The notes below the pieces were generated by a model. That model did no database searches. It had not been told where the DNA came from and saw only the letters and a list, made by a program, of their open reading frames with translations. A DNA stretch of 13,151 bases from assembly GCA_012798935.1 (NCBI GenBank), contig JAAZMG010000256.1, positions 1 to 13,151 of the forward strand, read 5' to 3'. The number at the start of each line of letters is the position of its first letter. Within the stretch, counting starts at the first letter, position 1. Shown here in pieces: positions 13,024 through 13,151 of this stretch. The position numbers and the translations under genes are program-made. This stretch comes from Tissierellia bacterium. Lineage in GTDB: Bacteria > Bacillota > Clostridia > Tissierellales > Tepidimicrobiaceae.

Positions 13024-13151
13024 GTGGCTAGATATAAGCGAATATATAGTGAAACGGGTATTTATCATGCGATGTCCAGGGGAAATAATAAGAATGATAT
13101 ATTCATTGATGCGGAAGATAAGGAGAAATATTTAAATATATTGGTGGAAAA
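13024..13151 (+). CDS. REP-associated tyrosine transposase (RAYT/TnpREP) N-terminus, truncated by window edge
   Basis: GTG at 13024, with AAAGGGGG (13011-13018) 5 nt upstream, opens a frame to the window end (42 codons and 2 bases). It begins MARYKRIYSETGIYHAMSRG (1-20) and continues NNKNDIFIDAEDKEKYLNIL. This is the characteristic start of the RAYT / Y1 transposase-like family (IS200-like fold; YH at 14-15, RGNN, DIF, then EDKEKYL). The HUH pair and catalytic Tyr lie beyond the window. RAYTs are single-copy HUH nucleases that bind and cleave REP palindromes and are thought to have spread them. A REP-like palindrome lies 131 bp upstream. Whether this gene is intact cannot be judged. Confidence 0.85.
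   Translation, partial: MARYKRIYSETGIYHAMSRGNNKNDIFIDAEDKEKYLNILVE

Noticed and set aside
1..13151. CRISPR array, tRNA, rRNA or complete insertion sequence
   Set aside because: No regularly spaced repeats, cloverleaf sequences, rRNA motifs or IS terminal inverted repeats were seen; the only mobile-element-related gene is the partial RAYT at the right edge.

Overview
The window is AT-rich and follows a low-GC Firmicute plan: strong AGGAGG-type ribosome binding sites, TTG and GTG starts, and AGA/AGG as the main arginine codons. The gene set (pyrG, class II fba, glpX, rho, rpmE, a DUF1385 membrane protein, prmC, prfA) matches the conserved chromosomal neighbourhood of Clostridia and Bacilli. 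An S-layer-homology protein and a clostridial-style ABC efflux remnant point to Clostridia, perhaps the Tissierellales side, but genus cannot be fixed from the sequence. Most of the window is housekeeping chromosome.

Layout. At the left edge (1-77, minus strand) is the signal-peptide start of a secreted protein cut by the window. Divergent from it are pyrG (CTP synthase) and an S-layer-homology exported protein. Next comes a decayed minus-strand ABC exporter locus (2977-3869), with ATPase, extracytoplasmic and permease fragments broken by frameshifts and deletions. A Cys-rich, zinc-ribbon-like protein of unknown function (4085-4756) is 16 bp ahead of fba. glpX follows after a terminator, then rho from a TTG start, rpmE with its own strong promoter and terminator, DUF1385 overlapping prmC, a pair of short chromate-transporter-type membrane proteins, and prfA. 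A RAYT/TnpREP-like transposase begins at 13024 and runs off the right edge.

How the genes relate. fba and glpX are consecutive steps of gluconeogenesis/glycolysis. rho, rpmE, prmC and prfA serve transcription termination, the ribosome and translation termination; PrmC methylates the GGQ glutamine of the release factor encoded 1.2 kb downstream. The chromate-transporter pair sits inside this group.

The most interesting signal is a small dispersed palindrome family tied to the RAYT gene. A 28-nt sequence with a GGGGACGG core is identical at 2930-2957 and 12865-12892. A diverged copy lies at 8629-8654, and a related terminator hairpin at 12828-12858. They sit next to gene ends. This looks like a REP/RAYT system in a Firmicute, with palindromes partly co-opted as terminators. 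Secondary points are a hairpin burying the Shine-Dalgarno of the zinc-ribbon gene, a 40-bp-period tandem duplication of the pyrG 3' end, and operator-like inverted repeats ahead of glpX and rpmE.
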